The notes under the pieces were generated by a model that was not told the origin of the DNA, made no database searches, and worked only from the letters and a program-made list of their open reading frames with translations. Source: Sporomusaceae bacterium (GTDB lineage Bacteria > Bacillota_C > Negativicutes > Sporomusales_B > UBA7701). From it: 38,177 bases of DNA. The position numbers were made by a program, and so were the translations under genes. The stretch lies in contig JALHDI010000010.1 of NCBI GenBank assembly GCA_022839045.1, positions 1 through 38,177 on the forward strand. The letters run 5' to 3'. Below are positions 24,555 through 32,396 of the stretch, piece by piece; positions within the stretch are counted from its first letter, which is position 1, and the number at the start of each line of letters is the position of its first letter.

Positions 24555-24598
24555 TTACTTCTACCGCCACTTGCGGTTATTCCTCTTTTTTCTAGCAA

Positions 24599-25330
24599 TT
24601 ATCGCCCGCAGAAACAGATTCTCGGCAGGGCGAACAGTTTCGCCAGCCCCGCGGCGGCAACGCCGTAATATATCACCGGTTTCCCCTGCCACAGTTCGCG
24701 GTGGGTATCGTTGACCAGGACGCTGCCGGTCGACAGCACGATATCCGCCCACCGGGCGTTGTCGGCGTTGCGGGCCGCGTCTTCGATGCGCACGCCGCAG
24801 CGGACCTGGCCGATGTTGTCCGGGTTGAGGTCGGTCACCCGCAGCTCGAACCCCGCGTCGACCAGCGATTGGATAAGGGCCGGCTGCAGACCGACGAAGG
24901 CTATTTTCGGACGGCCGTAAAGCTGCTCGATATAAGCGGGGAGTTGCCGCGCGCACAGCGCCGGCTCCTTGTCCTTGCAGTGGACCGTCGCCTCCGCCTC
25001 CTGCAGGCTGCGCAGCACGGCATTCAGGGTCGCGACGAATACCGCCCGGCGGAAATTGGTGTTCAGCACCATGTGCAGCACCTCGCCGAGCGTGCCGCTG
25101 AACTGCCCCGGCTGGTCGGTGTAAGCCTGCCCGACGCCGCCCAGGTAACGGGCTTCCATCATGACTTCTTTCCCCTTGAGCAGCGGGTAATCGTCGCGGT
25201 CGGGCCTGCCGATCGCCTCCTCGGGCGTGAGATTGCGCGCCGACACGATGTGTACCTGCTCGCGTTCATCCCATTTCCCGGCGGCCGCTCTCCGGATGAG
25301 TTCCCTGCGTGCTTCTTCCAGCAATGACAT
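24599..25330 (-). CDS. DUF4213/DUF364 (Rossmann-like) protein
   Basis: A 243-residue protein. The N-terminal part (to about 125) resembles DUF4213. The C-terminal part (FVGLQPALIQSLVDAGFELR, VRCGVRIEDAARNADNARWA, DIVLSTGSVLVNDTHRELW) matches DUF364, annotated as a putative heavy-metal chelating Rossmann domain. No enzymatic activity is established. It precedes the Cys-Cys protein and the ArsA-type ATPase in the same direction, so a metal-handling role is a reasonable inference. Ribosome binding site GGAG followed by AGGGCAT. Confidence 0.78.
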   Translation of the reverse strand: MSLLEEARRELIRRAAAGKWDEREQVHIVSARNLTPEEAIGRPDRDDYPLLKGKEVMMEARYLGGVGQAYTDQPGQFSGTLGEVLHMVLNTNFRRAVFVATLNAVLRSLQEAEATVHCKDKEPALCARQLPAYIEQLYGRPKIAFVGLQPALIQSLVDAGFELRVTDLNPDNIGQVRCGVRIEDAARNADNARWADIVLSTGSVLVNDTHRELWQGKPVIYYGVAAAGLAKLFALPRICFCGR

Positions 25331-25437
25331 ATGCCCTCTCCTCTCTTTTCCGGCGAAAATGCTTTCAACCTGCTTTTACCAAGCGCTGCCGGCAAACGCA
25401 GATCGGGGCCGCCAAGCAGCATTATTGGCAAGCGCAC

Positions 25438-25475
25438 TAACCCGGCCAGGCGGTAAAAGCCGCTTGGCCGGGTTA
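25438..25475 (-). terminator. Very stable hairpin after the NifX-like genes
   Basis: 16-bp stem (TAACCCGGCCAGGCGG with CCGCTTGGCCGGGTTA, one G-T pair) with loop TAAAAG. Neither side has a T-run. It is located just beyond the stop of the NifX-like gene and likely ends that operon. Confidence 0.5.
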
Positions 25476-25510
25476 GGCCTTGGGACGGTCCGGGCACGGA
25501 CGCCGCTGTT

Positions 25511-25873
25511 TCAGCCCCAGTGCCCTTCGACGTCCGGCGCCGCCAGTTGGGACAACAGGCCGTTGTTGTACGCGCTGAGCGCTTCCCCGGCCGTCCGGGC
25601 TGTGGCGGAAAAAATCTTGATCCCGTTGGCGTCCAGGATTTTGAACGCTTTCGGCCCTACGTGGCCGGTTATCAGCGCCGACGCCCCAAGGCGCTGGACG
25701 CTTTGCGCGGCCTGAATGCCCGCCCCCTGCGCGGCCTCAAGGTTCTGGGTGTTGGGGTGGCATTCCCGGGAATCGTTCTCAAGGTCACAGACGATAAAGT
25801 AGGCGGCCCGCCCGAAGCGTGCGTCGAACTGGTCTTCGAGGCCCGGCCCGCCGGCGGTTACTACGACTTTCAT
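25511..25873 (-). CDS. NifX/NafY-like iron-molybdenum cofactor-binding domain protein
   Basis: A 120-residue single-domain protein of the dinitrogenase iron-molybdenum cofactor biosynthesis family, starting MKVVVTAGGPGLEDQFDARF with FGRAAYFIVCDLE, QAAQSVQRLGASALITGHVG and GIKIFSATARTAGEAL. Family members carry NifB-co or other Fe-S clusters. Stand-alone copies beside MRP-type ATPases occur in many anaerobes without a proven role. ATG 25873 is preceded by GGGGGGTAGGAAT. It begins four bases after the sister gene ends, so the two are cotranscribed. Confidence 0.85.
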   Translation of the reverse strand: MKVVVTAGGPGLEDQFDARFGRAAYFIVCDLENDSRECHPNTQNLEAAQGAGIQAAQSVQRLGASALITGHVGPKAFKILDANGIKIFSATARTAGEALSAYNNGLLSQLAAPDVEGHWG

Positions 25874-25877
25874 ATTC

Positions 25878-26246
25878 CTACCCCCCGTGACAGTGATGTC
25901 CGTCTTCGTCATGATTGCACGGATTCGCGCCTGTCAGCAGCGTGCCCTTGAGATACGCTTCGACGACTTCCTCGGGCGTACCGGCGGAGACGCCGCACAC
26001 GACCTTGACGCCGTTCTGCCGGAATAGCGCCTGGGCCCGTTCTCCCATGCCGCCGGCCAGAACCGTATCGGCGCCTTCCCCGGCGAGCCAGGCCGGAAAT
26101 ACGCCCGGTTCGTGGGGCGGCGGCGTTTTTTTCGTTACGCCGGTGATTTTCCCGTCGGCCACGCTGACGAAGGCGAACTCCTGGCAGTGCCCGAAATGGG
26201 TGCAGAGTCTGCCGCCGGCCAAAGGAATACCGATTGTCGTTGTCAC
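25878..26246 (-). CDS. NifX/NafY-like protein with metal-binding His/Cys tail
   Basis: 122 residues of the same family, with the N-terminal TTTIGIPLAGGRLCTHFGHC (the conserved HFG.C motif) and ADTVLAGGMGERAQALFRQN. The C-terminal tail CNHDEDGHHCHGG is rich in His and Cys and probably binds a metal. It is the first intact gene after the dead MRP-type ATPase gene. In related genomes such ATPases and NifX-like proteins form one unit, so this pair may have lost its ATPase partner. Confidence 0.85.
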   Translation of the reverse strand: MTTTIGIPLAGGRLCTHFGHCQEFAFVSVADGKITGVTKKTPPPHEPGVFPAWLAGEGADTVLAGGMGERAQALFRQNGVKVVCGVSAGTPEEVVEAYLKGTLLTGANPCNHDEDGHHCHGG

Positions 26247-26293
26247 TTTCCCATCACCTTTCCTTGTATATTTCGTCGCATCCTTTTACGCGA

Positions 26294-26730
26294 TTAACGG
26301 CTACTGGCCGAACGCCTTCCGACCAATTTGGCGACATCTATCGCGTCAGGCACCTGTAAAGTAAGCAGGTGCCCGCGAGCGAACATTTCCGCGGCCTCCC
26401 TCGCCGGTGTTTCGGGTGCGGGGCAGTTGAAGGCGCAGACCCCGCAGCCTTCACAGGCGAACGGCGAGGTTATCACGCCATTGTCGATACTCCGAAACGG
26501 CACAATTCGGTGCATTTGCCGCAGCCCAGGCATTCCTCCGGGTTGGCCTCCGGCTCGAAGCCGGCGAAAAAGTCGTGGCTTTCCCTCTGCCTGGCCCCGA
26601 CCAGCAGGTGGAGGTTGGCGGCGTCGACGTCGCAGTCCGCCAGCACCCTTTCCGGCGCCAGAAAGGCCGGCGCGGCGCTGATACTGGTCTTGCCCGTTCA
26701 GCCCTTGCCGCTGGCGATGCTCACAATCAC
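26294..26730 (-). pseudogene. Decayed MRP/ParA-type ATPase-ferredoxin gene
   Basis: Starting at GTG 26730 the frame reads VIVSIASGKG, then TGA (26698-26700) in the middle of the P-loop, then TGKTSIS, so one base change made GKGGTGKT into GKG-stop-TGKT. The same frame continues with LADCDVDAANLHLLVGARQ and the ferredoxin motif CLGCGKCTELC to a second stop. A one-base frameshift then restores ITSPFACEGCGVCAFNCPA in the next frame. The usual ~150-residue C-terminal ATPase half is missing; only a short unrelated-looking tail remains. Intact relatives are ~280-residue proteins fused to 2[4Fe-4S] ferredoxin. Confidence 0.85.
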
Positions 26731-26744
26731 CCTTGGTTCCCCCT

Positions 26745-27011
26745 TTAGTCCGTCTTCGGCTCGGCGTCTTTGGCCTTCCTGGCCATCGCCCGACACGCGG
26801 CCGCCTGCCGTTCCAGCAACTCGGCCCGTTCTTCCAGCAAGTCGACATTGGCAACGGCCTGCTGGTAAGGCAGCGCTTGCCGTCGCCGTATGCCACGCCC
26901 CAAACCGAAGCCTAAGCCGAAACCGCCGCCGCCCTGCAGGCCGAAGCATCCGCCCCGGCCCCAGCCGTTAGGGCCGATACCCATCGGGCCGGTTCCATCT
27001 CCTCTAGGCAT
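26745..27011 (-). CDS. DUF5320 Gly-rich small protein
   Basis: 88 residues beginning MPRGDGTGPMGIGPNGWGRG, a start highly typical of DUF5320 proteins. A Gly-rich stretch (FGLQGGGGFGLGFGLGRG) and a C-terminal coiled-coil-like segment (NVDLLEERAELLERQAAACR) follow. Function unknown; the family clusters with NifX-like proteins and MRP-type ATPases, as here. It is the first gene after the promoter at 27122-27150. Ribosome binding site GGAGGAGGGG. Confidence 0.8.
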   Translation of the reverse strand: MPRGDGTGPMGIGPNGWGRGGCFGLQGGGGFGLGFGLGRGIRRRQALPYQQAVANVDLLEERAELLERQAAACRAMARKAKDAEPKTD

Positions 27012-27035
27012 AAAGCCCCTCCTCCTCTTAATATT

Positions 27036-27051
27036 ACGAAACATATTTCAT
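27036..27051. promoter_or_regulatory. Second operator-like palindrome before the DUF5320 gene
   Basis: ACGAAACATATTTCAT matches the upstream palindrome at 27102-27117 in 14 of 16 positions. Centre-to-centre distance is 66 bp. It lies in the leader, just before the ribosome binding site. Confidence 0.5.
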
Positions 27052-27101
27052 AATATACGCAAAAATTTTATCCTTCTTCCGACTGCTCGGCATACCGTTT
27101 T

Positions 27102-27117
27102 ATGAAATATATTTCAT
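27102..27117. promoter_or_regulatory. Operator-like palindrome at the transcription start of the DUF5320 operon
   Basis: ATGAAATATATTTCAT is a perfect 16-bp palindrome directly after the -10, covering the expected start site. This is the classic position for a repressor. No regulator gene is adjacent. Confidence 0.6.
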
Positions 27118-27121
27118 TATT

Positions 27122-27150
27122 AGAATAGCACGCGCTGACGCACTTGTCAA
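27122..27150 (-). promoter_or_regulatory. Sigma70 promoter of the DUF5320-NifX-like operon
   Basis: Minus strand consensus TTGACA (27150-27145), 17-bp spacer, TATTCT (27127-27122). Confidence 0.75.
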
Positions 27151-27221
27151 TGATTAACTCCCAAAAATTCCCGTACGCCTAAATACGGCCGGCGCGGCTG
27201 ATCATTTCGTCCCGCATAGCC

Positions 27222-27587
27222 CTATCTTCCCAGGTCGTTCCAGTGCGCATCCGCTTCATACATCTGCGCCAGCGCTCCCGCCTTGTCCTTGGCCTCAATC
27301 ATGCCCTTAGCCCTCGCTATGCTCAGTGTCAGGCCTTCGAGGGCGTCCCGTTCCACGCTGAACTGGATCCGCTTTGTCACGACGCGGAAGGCCCGGTCGA
27401 GCTTGTCGATGTCCTGGCGGGCTTGGTCCCAGTCTTCGGAGCGGACATCGTCGGCAACCTTTGAAATGTAGAGCGGCACGTTGTCGCTATCGCTTAGCGG
27501 CTCCCGCAAATAGTTCCCTCCCTGCATAACGGCGACAAAAAAGACCAGCAACACGACCGGAACGGCGTAATAAAATAATCTGATCAT
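27222..27587 (-). CDS. DUF4363 membrane-anchored protein
   Basis: 121 residues: an N-terminal transmembrane anchor (LFYYAVPVVLLVFFVAVM, about 4-21) and an extracytoplasmic helical domain (DNVPLYISKVADDVRSEDWD, ARAKGMIEAKDKAGALAQMY). This is the DUF4363 family, which regularly follows DUF421 genes in Firmicutes. The function is unknown. It starts 8 bp after the end of the broken DUF421 gene and may have lost its partner. Confidence 0.75.
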   Translation of the reverse strand: MIRLFYYAVPVVLLVFFVAVMQGGNYLREPLSDSDNVPLYISKVADDVRSEDWDQARQDIDKLDRAFRVVTKRIQFSVERDALEGLTLSIARAKGMIEAKDKAGALAQMYEADAHWNDLGR

Positions 27588-27595
27588 AAGGCCTC

Positions 27596-28212
27596 CTAGC
27601 TGGGCCCGGGGAAATCCCCCGGATCAATTATTTCTACCTTGTCTTTGTAGGGATCCACGAAAAGTTGGCCCCGGGGGTTCACAAGCATCAGGAAGATTTC
27701 TTCCGGGCCCTTGTAGCCGCGCGACTTCAGCTCCGCGCGGAGCCAATCGTCGCTTTTGCCGAGCTCGCGGAGATTCTGCCGCATCACCTGTCCGTCGTAA
27801 ATCAGCTCGACACTCATACCCGCATATTGGGGGGTCATATTCAAGTCTTGCGGCGTAACCGGCTGGTGCTGGGCCTTCTTCAGCACCGACAGCTGACCGT
27901 CGGGCTCGAGCACCGCGTAGGCCACCTGATCAAGGTCGAAAACCCCTTTTTCCCTGAGCTGTTCAAGCAGGTCGGTCGCCCGGTAGGGCTAAGGACGCAG
28001 GCGATCCAGGTCACCAGGCCCACCCAATGCGGCCAGGCCCGGCTGGTCAGGTCGGTGGTCAGCGATGCGGCGATCGAACCGACGGTGATGCCCAGCACGT
28101 AATCGAAAAAGGTAAGCTGGCTGATCTGCTGCTTACCTAGCAAGCGGGCGAAAATCAGCAGTGTAAAAAAACCGATCAGGCCCCTGACCATTTCGACCAA
28201 AGCCTCGCTCAT
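27596..28212 (-). pseudogene. DUF421 (YetF-like) membrane protein gene with internal out-of-frame deletion
   Basis: The 5' part encodes MSEALVEMVRGLIGFFTLLI, LLGKQQISQLTFFDYVLGIT and SRAWPHWVGLVTWIACVL, the three transmembrane helices of a YetF-like protein. At about 27987 the sequence jumps to YRATDLLEQLREKGVFDLDQ in another frame and continues to VAYAVLEPDGQLSVLKK and the normal C-terminus ending at 27596. About 40 residues (120 nt) that should lie between are missing and the two halves are out of frame. DUF421 proteins are ~230-residue membrane proteins of unknown function. Confidence 0.8.
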
Positions 28213-28245
28213 CTTAACCCCCGTGTCGTAAGCCTCAGGACGCTC

Positions 28246-28905
28246 CTAGGCAAGTCTGTCGCCGTTGCGCGGGGAGTCGTCCCCGCGGTTGCCGCCGCCC
28301 TTCTCCAGCGGCTTCATCGCCGGCTCCGGCACCAAAAGGTTGGCGCCGGTTTCGCCGCCGACGGTTCTGCTCTTCCTCTGCACGTTTAGCCCGACGATTA
28401 ATACGGCTCTCATGATAATGGCCGCCAGAACAATGAAGATATATGACTGGTAGAGCTGCCAGGCGTGCAGTTTTAAAATCCCGATGGCGATGAGTAGCGG
28501 CCATAACAGGAATGATGTGACCCCCTGCACGATCACTGCCAAGATAACAAAGGTCCGCCAGTCCGAAGAATACTGGTAAACCAGCATCAGGGACAAGGGA
28601 ACGATCGTTAAGTCGTTAAGGAACAGGCTCTGGCCTATCGGGACAAGGTCGATGATATACGTCCAGCGTCCGGAAGATATCCCCCAGTCGTCGAATATGA
28701 CCCGCGTAACCGCGATGAACGAACCATAGAGAAGCAATTCGATAATACGGCGCTTGTCCGCCAATTTCCACCATATGGCGTAAGCTGCTACGATTGCGGC
28801 GACAATAAACCACCATTTGAGGGTGAGGAAGCTTTGCTGCCACAGCTGCGTTTTGATCGCCCATGTCTCAAGCCGAAGCTGACGAAGCGTTTCTATTACG
28901 TCCAT
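28246..28905 (-). CDS. CBO0543-type multi-pass membrane protein
   Basis: 219 residues from ATG 28905, with about six hydrophobic helices (e.g. KWWFIVAAIVAAYAIWW, RIIELLLYGSFIAVTRVIF, TFVILAVIVQGVTSFLLWPL, QSYIFIVLAAIIMRAVLIV) and a polar cytoplasmic tail. WGISSGRWTYIIDLVP resembles the CBO0543 family of spore-forming Firmicutes, of unknown function. It is read in the same direction as the DUF421 and DUF4363 genes, 33 bp before the former. Confidence 0.65.
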   Translation of the reverse strand: MDVIETLRQLRLETWAIKTQLWQQSFLTLKWWFIVAAIVAAYAIWWKLADKRRIIELLLYGSFIAVTRVIFDDWGISSGRWTYIIDLVPIGQSLFLNDLTIVPLSLMLVYQYSSDWRTFVILAVIVQGVTSFLLWPLLIAIGILKLHAWQLYQSYIFIVLAAIIMRAVLIVGLNVQRKSRTVGGETGANLLVPEPAMKPLEKGGGNRGDDSPRNGDRLA

Positions 28906-29076
28906 TTTGTCTCTCCTATGCGACCGGTATATGTATAGGGTGACCCCATAGCGCATTTGGCATGCGAGAAATCGGCGCAATGCACTTTGCCAGTGAATGC
29001 CAGTCATAGGCGCAGGGCGGCAAGGATGCGGCGAACGGGAGGATCTGAAAAACCGGGCCGGGTGATATAACAGGAA

Positions 29077-29098
29077 GACCGCCCGAGTACGGGCGGTC
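29077..29098 (-). terminator. Terminator after the MscS gene
   Basis: 9-bp stem GACCGCCCG/CGGGCGGTC with loop AGTA, 35 bp beyond the MscS stop. Minus-side tail TTCCTGTTAT is moderately T-rich. Confidence 0.65.
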
Positions 29099-29132
29099 CT
29101 TTATGTGGTCTTATAAGGCTTGCCGACCAAAC

Positions 29133-30212
29133 CTATCTGTCTTCCTGTTCCTTGTCTTCCCGGCAAGGTTTCACGCCTTCGCTGTTGCGCACATGAACGG
29201 TGCGTATCGGGTAGGGTATCTCTATCCCTTCCTGCCGATAGCGGTTATGAAGCCGCTTTACGAAGTCGTGCTTTATCAGATATTGGTCCGTAAATTCTTT
29301 GACCCTGAGAACAACATTGAAATTGATGCTAAAATCGCCGAAAGTATGGAACCTTACCACCGGCTCGAAATCCTCCACCCCGCCATCGATATCGCGCAAC
29401 ACTTCTCTGGCTACTTCGACGGTTACTCTTTCCACGTGCTCCAAATCACTGTCGTAGCCGACTCCGACAGCCACCAGGATCCCCATTTCTTTGTCAGGCA
29501 TAAAATAGTTGGTGATGGTCGCGGAGGCGATTTTCTGGTTCGGCAGGATGATAACATTGTTTGCCAGCGCTTTAATCACCGTGCTGCGCCAGGTAATGTC
29601 CATGACCTGTCCCTCTTCACCGGTACTCAATTTGATGTAGTCGCCCACCCGGAATTGCCTGGACAAAAGGATGTATATCCCCGAGAACAGATTCGCCAGA
29701 GTCTCCTGGAGGGCAAGCGCTATCGCCAGTCCGCCGACGCCCAGGGCGGTCAGTATCGGTGTAATCGAAACCCCGTTGGACTGCAAGATAATCAAACCGC
29801 CGAGCATATAGACGATGATCTGGACGATATTCACCAGAATTGATGTCGATGGCAGGACTTCTTCCGCTTTCCTGGCGTAAATAGCGACCGCGCCGACGAA
29901 TACGCGGGCGGTTATAACGGTCCCGGAAAATAGCACCGCCGTAAGCAGGATGCTTTCCATGACGCGCAACCAATATTCGTCAAGACGAACGATGTGAATC
30001 ACCGCGTACACGCCGCATATCGCGCCGACAATAGCAGGCATGTCTTTCAAGGCTCTGGTGACGATCTCGCCGTAGTCGCCCGATATTGCCGAGATCATCC
30101 GGTCAATTCTGGCGAAAACCAGCTTGCTTACAGCGTAACCGATTATCATCGCTCCCAGAAACACGCCGAAGGGAACAACGGCGGAATGCAGTTCGAACAT
30201 CTTCTCAACCAT
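29133..30212 (-). CDS. MscS-family small-conductance mechanosensitive channel
   Basis: 359 residues: hydrophobic N-terminal helices, the pore helix region (LGVGGLAIALALQETLANLF, GIYILLSRQFRVGDYI), the beta domain (LSTGEEGQVMDITWRSTVIK, NNVIILPNQKIASATITNYF) and a C-terminal domain ending in a charged tail. The channel opens on membrane tension to release solutes after osmotic downshock. ATG 30212 is chosen for GGGAGGTGCGGC upstream and because MVEKMFELHSAVVPFG is the natural start. It lies beside a GpgS-like and a BusR-like gene, fitting an osmotic-stress group. Confidence 0.9.
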   Translation of the reverse strand: MVEKMFELHSAVVPFGVFLGAMIIGYAVSKLVFARIDRMISAISGDYGEIVTRALKDMPAIVGAICGVYAVIHIVRLDEYWLRVMESILLTAVLFSGTVITARVFVGAVAIYARKAEEVLPSTSILVNIVQIIVYMLGGLIILQSNGVSITPILTALGVGGLAIALALQETLANLFSGIYILLSRQFRVGDYIKLSTGEEGQVMDITWRSTVIKALANNVIILPNQKIASATITNYFMPDKEMGILVAVGVGYDSDLEHVERVTVEVAREVLRDIDGGVEDFEPVVRFHTFGDFSINFNVVLRVKEFTDQYLIKHDFVKRLHNRYRQEGIEIPYPIRTVHVRNSEGVKPCREDKEQEDR

Positions 30213-30261
30213 GCCGCACCTCCCGTACCGATCGAGCTGATCGCGCGCAAACAACGGCAAA

Positions 30262-30301
30262 ACAAAAAGACGGAATCGATGATAAGATCCCATCTTTTTG
30301 T
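30262..30301 (-). promoter_or_regulatory. Leader hairpin with T-rich arm before mscS
   Basis: ACAAAAAGA pairs with TCTTTTTGT (9 bp), with an inner GGAATC/GATCCC helix. On the minus strand the 3' arm runs into TTTTGTTTTGCC. It lies after the predicted mscS start site, so it could terminate the upstream PIG-L transcript or attenuate mscS. Confidence 0.45.
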
Positions 30302-30321
30302 CTGGATGTCGGTATGTAATA

Positions 30322-30350
30322 ATTATAATTCAATGTTGACATAAAATCAA
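30322..30350 (-). promoter_or_regulatory. Promoter of mscS
   Basis: Minus strand TTGATT (30350-30345), 17-bp spacer, perfect TATAAT (30327-30322). The spacer and -35 contain the inverted repeat GTTGA-N7-TCAAC, a possible operator. Confidence 0.6.
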
Positions 30351-30361
30351 CAACCACGCGC

Positions 30362-31048
30362 CTAGAGGATTTTTTGGGCGCTAAACAGATTGGTAGCCTT
30401 GATGATCTGAAAGCATTCACAGTAAGTACCCCCTCCCGTGGTTATGCCGCGAAACCGGTTAAGGCTCCGCACCGCTTCGTTGTAATCCAGGTTGTTCAAC
30501 TGCGACGAATGAAACGCCAATGCCTTGCTTTTCATATCGATGTACTCGGTGATATCCTCGACGTAGCTGCAATCCCGTACCGGCGTACCGACCTCATAGC
30601 AGAGAATCGTCCCCACCATCCAGAGGTTTTGGCCACAGACCGGCGCTCTTGGGCTGCCCGACCACCCGCAAGCCTCGATCACCAGCTCGTGGGTCTTGCG
30701 ATGGTCCCTGTGCCTGTCATCCTCGTGGGGGATGTAAACGATGTCGGGCCGGAATTTCCTGAGCAGGGACGTGACCCGTACGAGGTTATCCCACGTACAA
30801 TTTAGATACCCGTCGTGATTATTAAAAAAGTGAACCTCAGAGATACCTAAATATTTTGCGGCTCGCCGCGCTTCCGTCTCCCTGATCGAAGCGATTTCCC
30901 CCGAGGAATGGGCTAAGCTGCCGATATCGCCCGAAGTCATATAAACGACCCCGACCTCATTGCCCTTGGCCACGTGTTTGGCGATACTGCCGCCGCACCC
31001 GATAACATCATCGTCAGGATGAGGCGAAAAAACCAAAACCTTAGTCAT
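30362..31048 (-). CDS. PIG-L/LmbE-family deacetylase
   Basis: 228 residues. Metal-binding motifs PHPDDDVIGCGG near the N-terminus and IPHEDDRHRDHRKTHEL in the middle are those of zinc-dependent GlcNAc-type deacetylases (LmbE, MshB, BshB). The C-terminal GTYCECFQIIKA is typical. The substrate is likely an N-acetyl-sugar conjugate but cannot be named. It follows the GpgS-like gene by 13 bp, so the two are cotranscribed and may modify the same sugar compound (inference). Confidence 0.85.
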   Translation of the reverse strand: MTKVLVFSPHPDDDVIGCGGSIAKHVAKGNEVGVVYMTSGDIGSLAHSSGEIASIRETEARRAAKYLGISEVHFFNNHDGYLNCTWDNLVRVTSLLRKFRPDIVYIPHEDDRHRDHRKTHELVIEACGWSGSPRAPVCGQNLWMVGTILCYEVGTPVRDCSYVEDITEYIDMKSKALAFHSSQLNNLDYNEAVRSLNRFRGITTGGGTYCECFQIIKATNLFSAQKIL

Positions 31049-31061
31049 ATATCCTCCGTAG

Positions 31062-32396
31062 TCAGCTTGCGACCGGCGCTAGCCGCCATGTAAGCGGGAA
31101 CTTTTTGGTCGCGATCTCAAACCTTCCGTGGGCGGAATACACCCTTCGCAGTTCGTTATACGGCCGGCCATACTTGTCCGGGTCCATATCGGCCAGAACC
31201 TGGATGATCTGAAAAGCCATTTCGCTCAGACCGATGACATTTTTCGATTTGTGGATCACCTCTCCCAAATTGACCTGGCAAGTAGCCCAAAGCCCCTCCA
31301 TGTCAACGGCTTGTATAAGCATGGCCATCTCCACGCCATAGTTCACCGGGACCCGCATATTCATAAATAGATCGCGGTAAACCGCCACTGTGCCCGCAAG
31401 GGGCTGGATGTAGCCGGACAACTGGGGCAGGAAGGCGCTGATCCAAGGTCGGGCGAGGATTTCCGTTACCCTGCCGCCGCCGAGTTCGATCCCGGATGCC
31501 TCTATCGTTACCGGTCGCGCGAAATACCCTTTGGAAAACTTTATGGCCTGGTTCGTCAGCATCGGTCCCAGCAAGCCGTAAAAAAAACGGGGGGCGATGC
31601 TCTCGATGTCGGTGTCCACCCAGGCGATAATATCCGCATCGGTCACAACTGCGCTCTTGAATATCGCCTCGCCCTTGCCGCGATAGCTTCCCAACTCCGG
31701 CCTTATCTCGCGATGGAGAAAGACGGGAACTCCGTAGGACCGGGCGATATCGACAGTTCCGTCGCTCGAATCCGAGTCGACCAGGACAACTTCGTCGATT
31801 ATGCCCACTTTCTTTACTTCCAGGGCGGTTTTGATGACATTCCCCACCGTCCGTTCCTCGTTCAAACTCGGCAGTAACACGGCAATTTTCTTGCCGAGCT
31901 TCCGCTTGTAGTTTCTCAGAACGGACGGAAGGGAAAAGTCGGCAGCGTCGAAGGTCCGCTCCCGTACCCAGGTAAATATCTCGTCGCCCTCATCTACTTC
32001 AATATCCATAAGCGGCCCGCGGACAACCGTGACGCTGCCGCCGTACCGTTCCTTTATCCGGCCGTAGAAAGGCATCACCTCCGAAGGGGTGAGCGGCGCT
32101 CCGAAAAACAGCATGTCGTAAGTGGAGCCGATACCGCTGATCAAATCCTCCAGCGTAGGGTCCCGCCGCCAGACGACCGTTACGCTTTCGAACAGGGCAT
32201 TCGCCGGCATAACGACGGTAGAGAGGAACAGTTCCCCCAGTTGCGGAATTCTCTCTTCCAGATGGATGATGGTGAGATCGCGTACTCCGGACTGTGCCAA
32301 CAGCTCCAGGACCGCCCTGGCGTTTATTCCGCCCCGCAGTACGGCCGCAATCGCGCCGCCGCGCCAGCCGTCCGTGACGGCGATTATGCCGTCCAT
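31062..32396 (-). CDS. GpgS-like glucosyltransferase with an N-terminal extra domain
   Basis: At least 444 residues. The C-terminal ~275 residues are a GT2/GT81-type transferase similar to glucosyl-3-phosphoglycerate synthase: KIAVLLPSLNEERTVGNVIK, DEVVLVDSDSSDGTVDIARS, the DxD motif in AWVDTDIESI, and QPLAGTVAVYRDLFMNM. GpgS makes the precursor of the compatible solute glucosylglycerate. The N-terminal ~165 residues (MDGIIAVTDGWRGGAIAAVL onward) form a separate unassigned domain. The frame is open upstream: AAGGAGG (32504-32510) sits eight bases before a CTG at 32495, so the protein may begin 33 residues earlier. ATG 32396 has only a weaker site (AGAGGAAG). Confidence 0.8.
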   Translation of the reverse strand: MDGIIAVTDGWRGGAIAAVLRGGINARAVLELLAQSGVRDLTIIHLEERIPQLGELFLSTVVMPANALFESVTVVWRRDPTLEDLISGIGSTYDMLFFGAPLTPSEVMPFYGRIKERYGGSVTVVRGPLMDIEVDEGDEIFTWVRERTFDAADFSLPSVLRNYKRKLGKKIAVLLPSLNEERTVGNVIKTALEVKKVGIIDEVVLVDSDSSDGTVDIARSYGVPVFLHREIRPELGSYRGKGEAIFKSAVVTDADIIAWVDTDIESIAPRFFYGLLGPMLTNQAIKFSKGYFARPVTIEASGIELGGGRVTEILARPWISAFLPQLSGYIQPLAGTVAVYRDLFMNMRVPVNYGVEMAMLIQAVDMEGLWATCQVNLGEVIHKSKNVIGLSEMAFQIIQVLADMDPDKYGRPYNELRRVYSAHGRFEIATKKFPLTWRLAPVAS

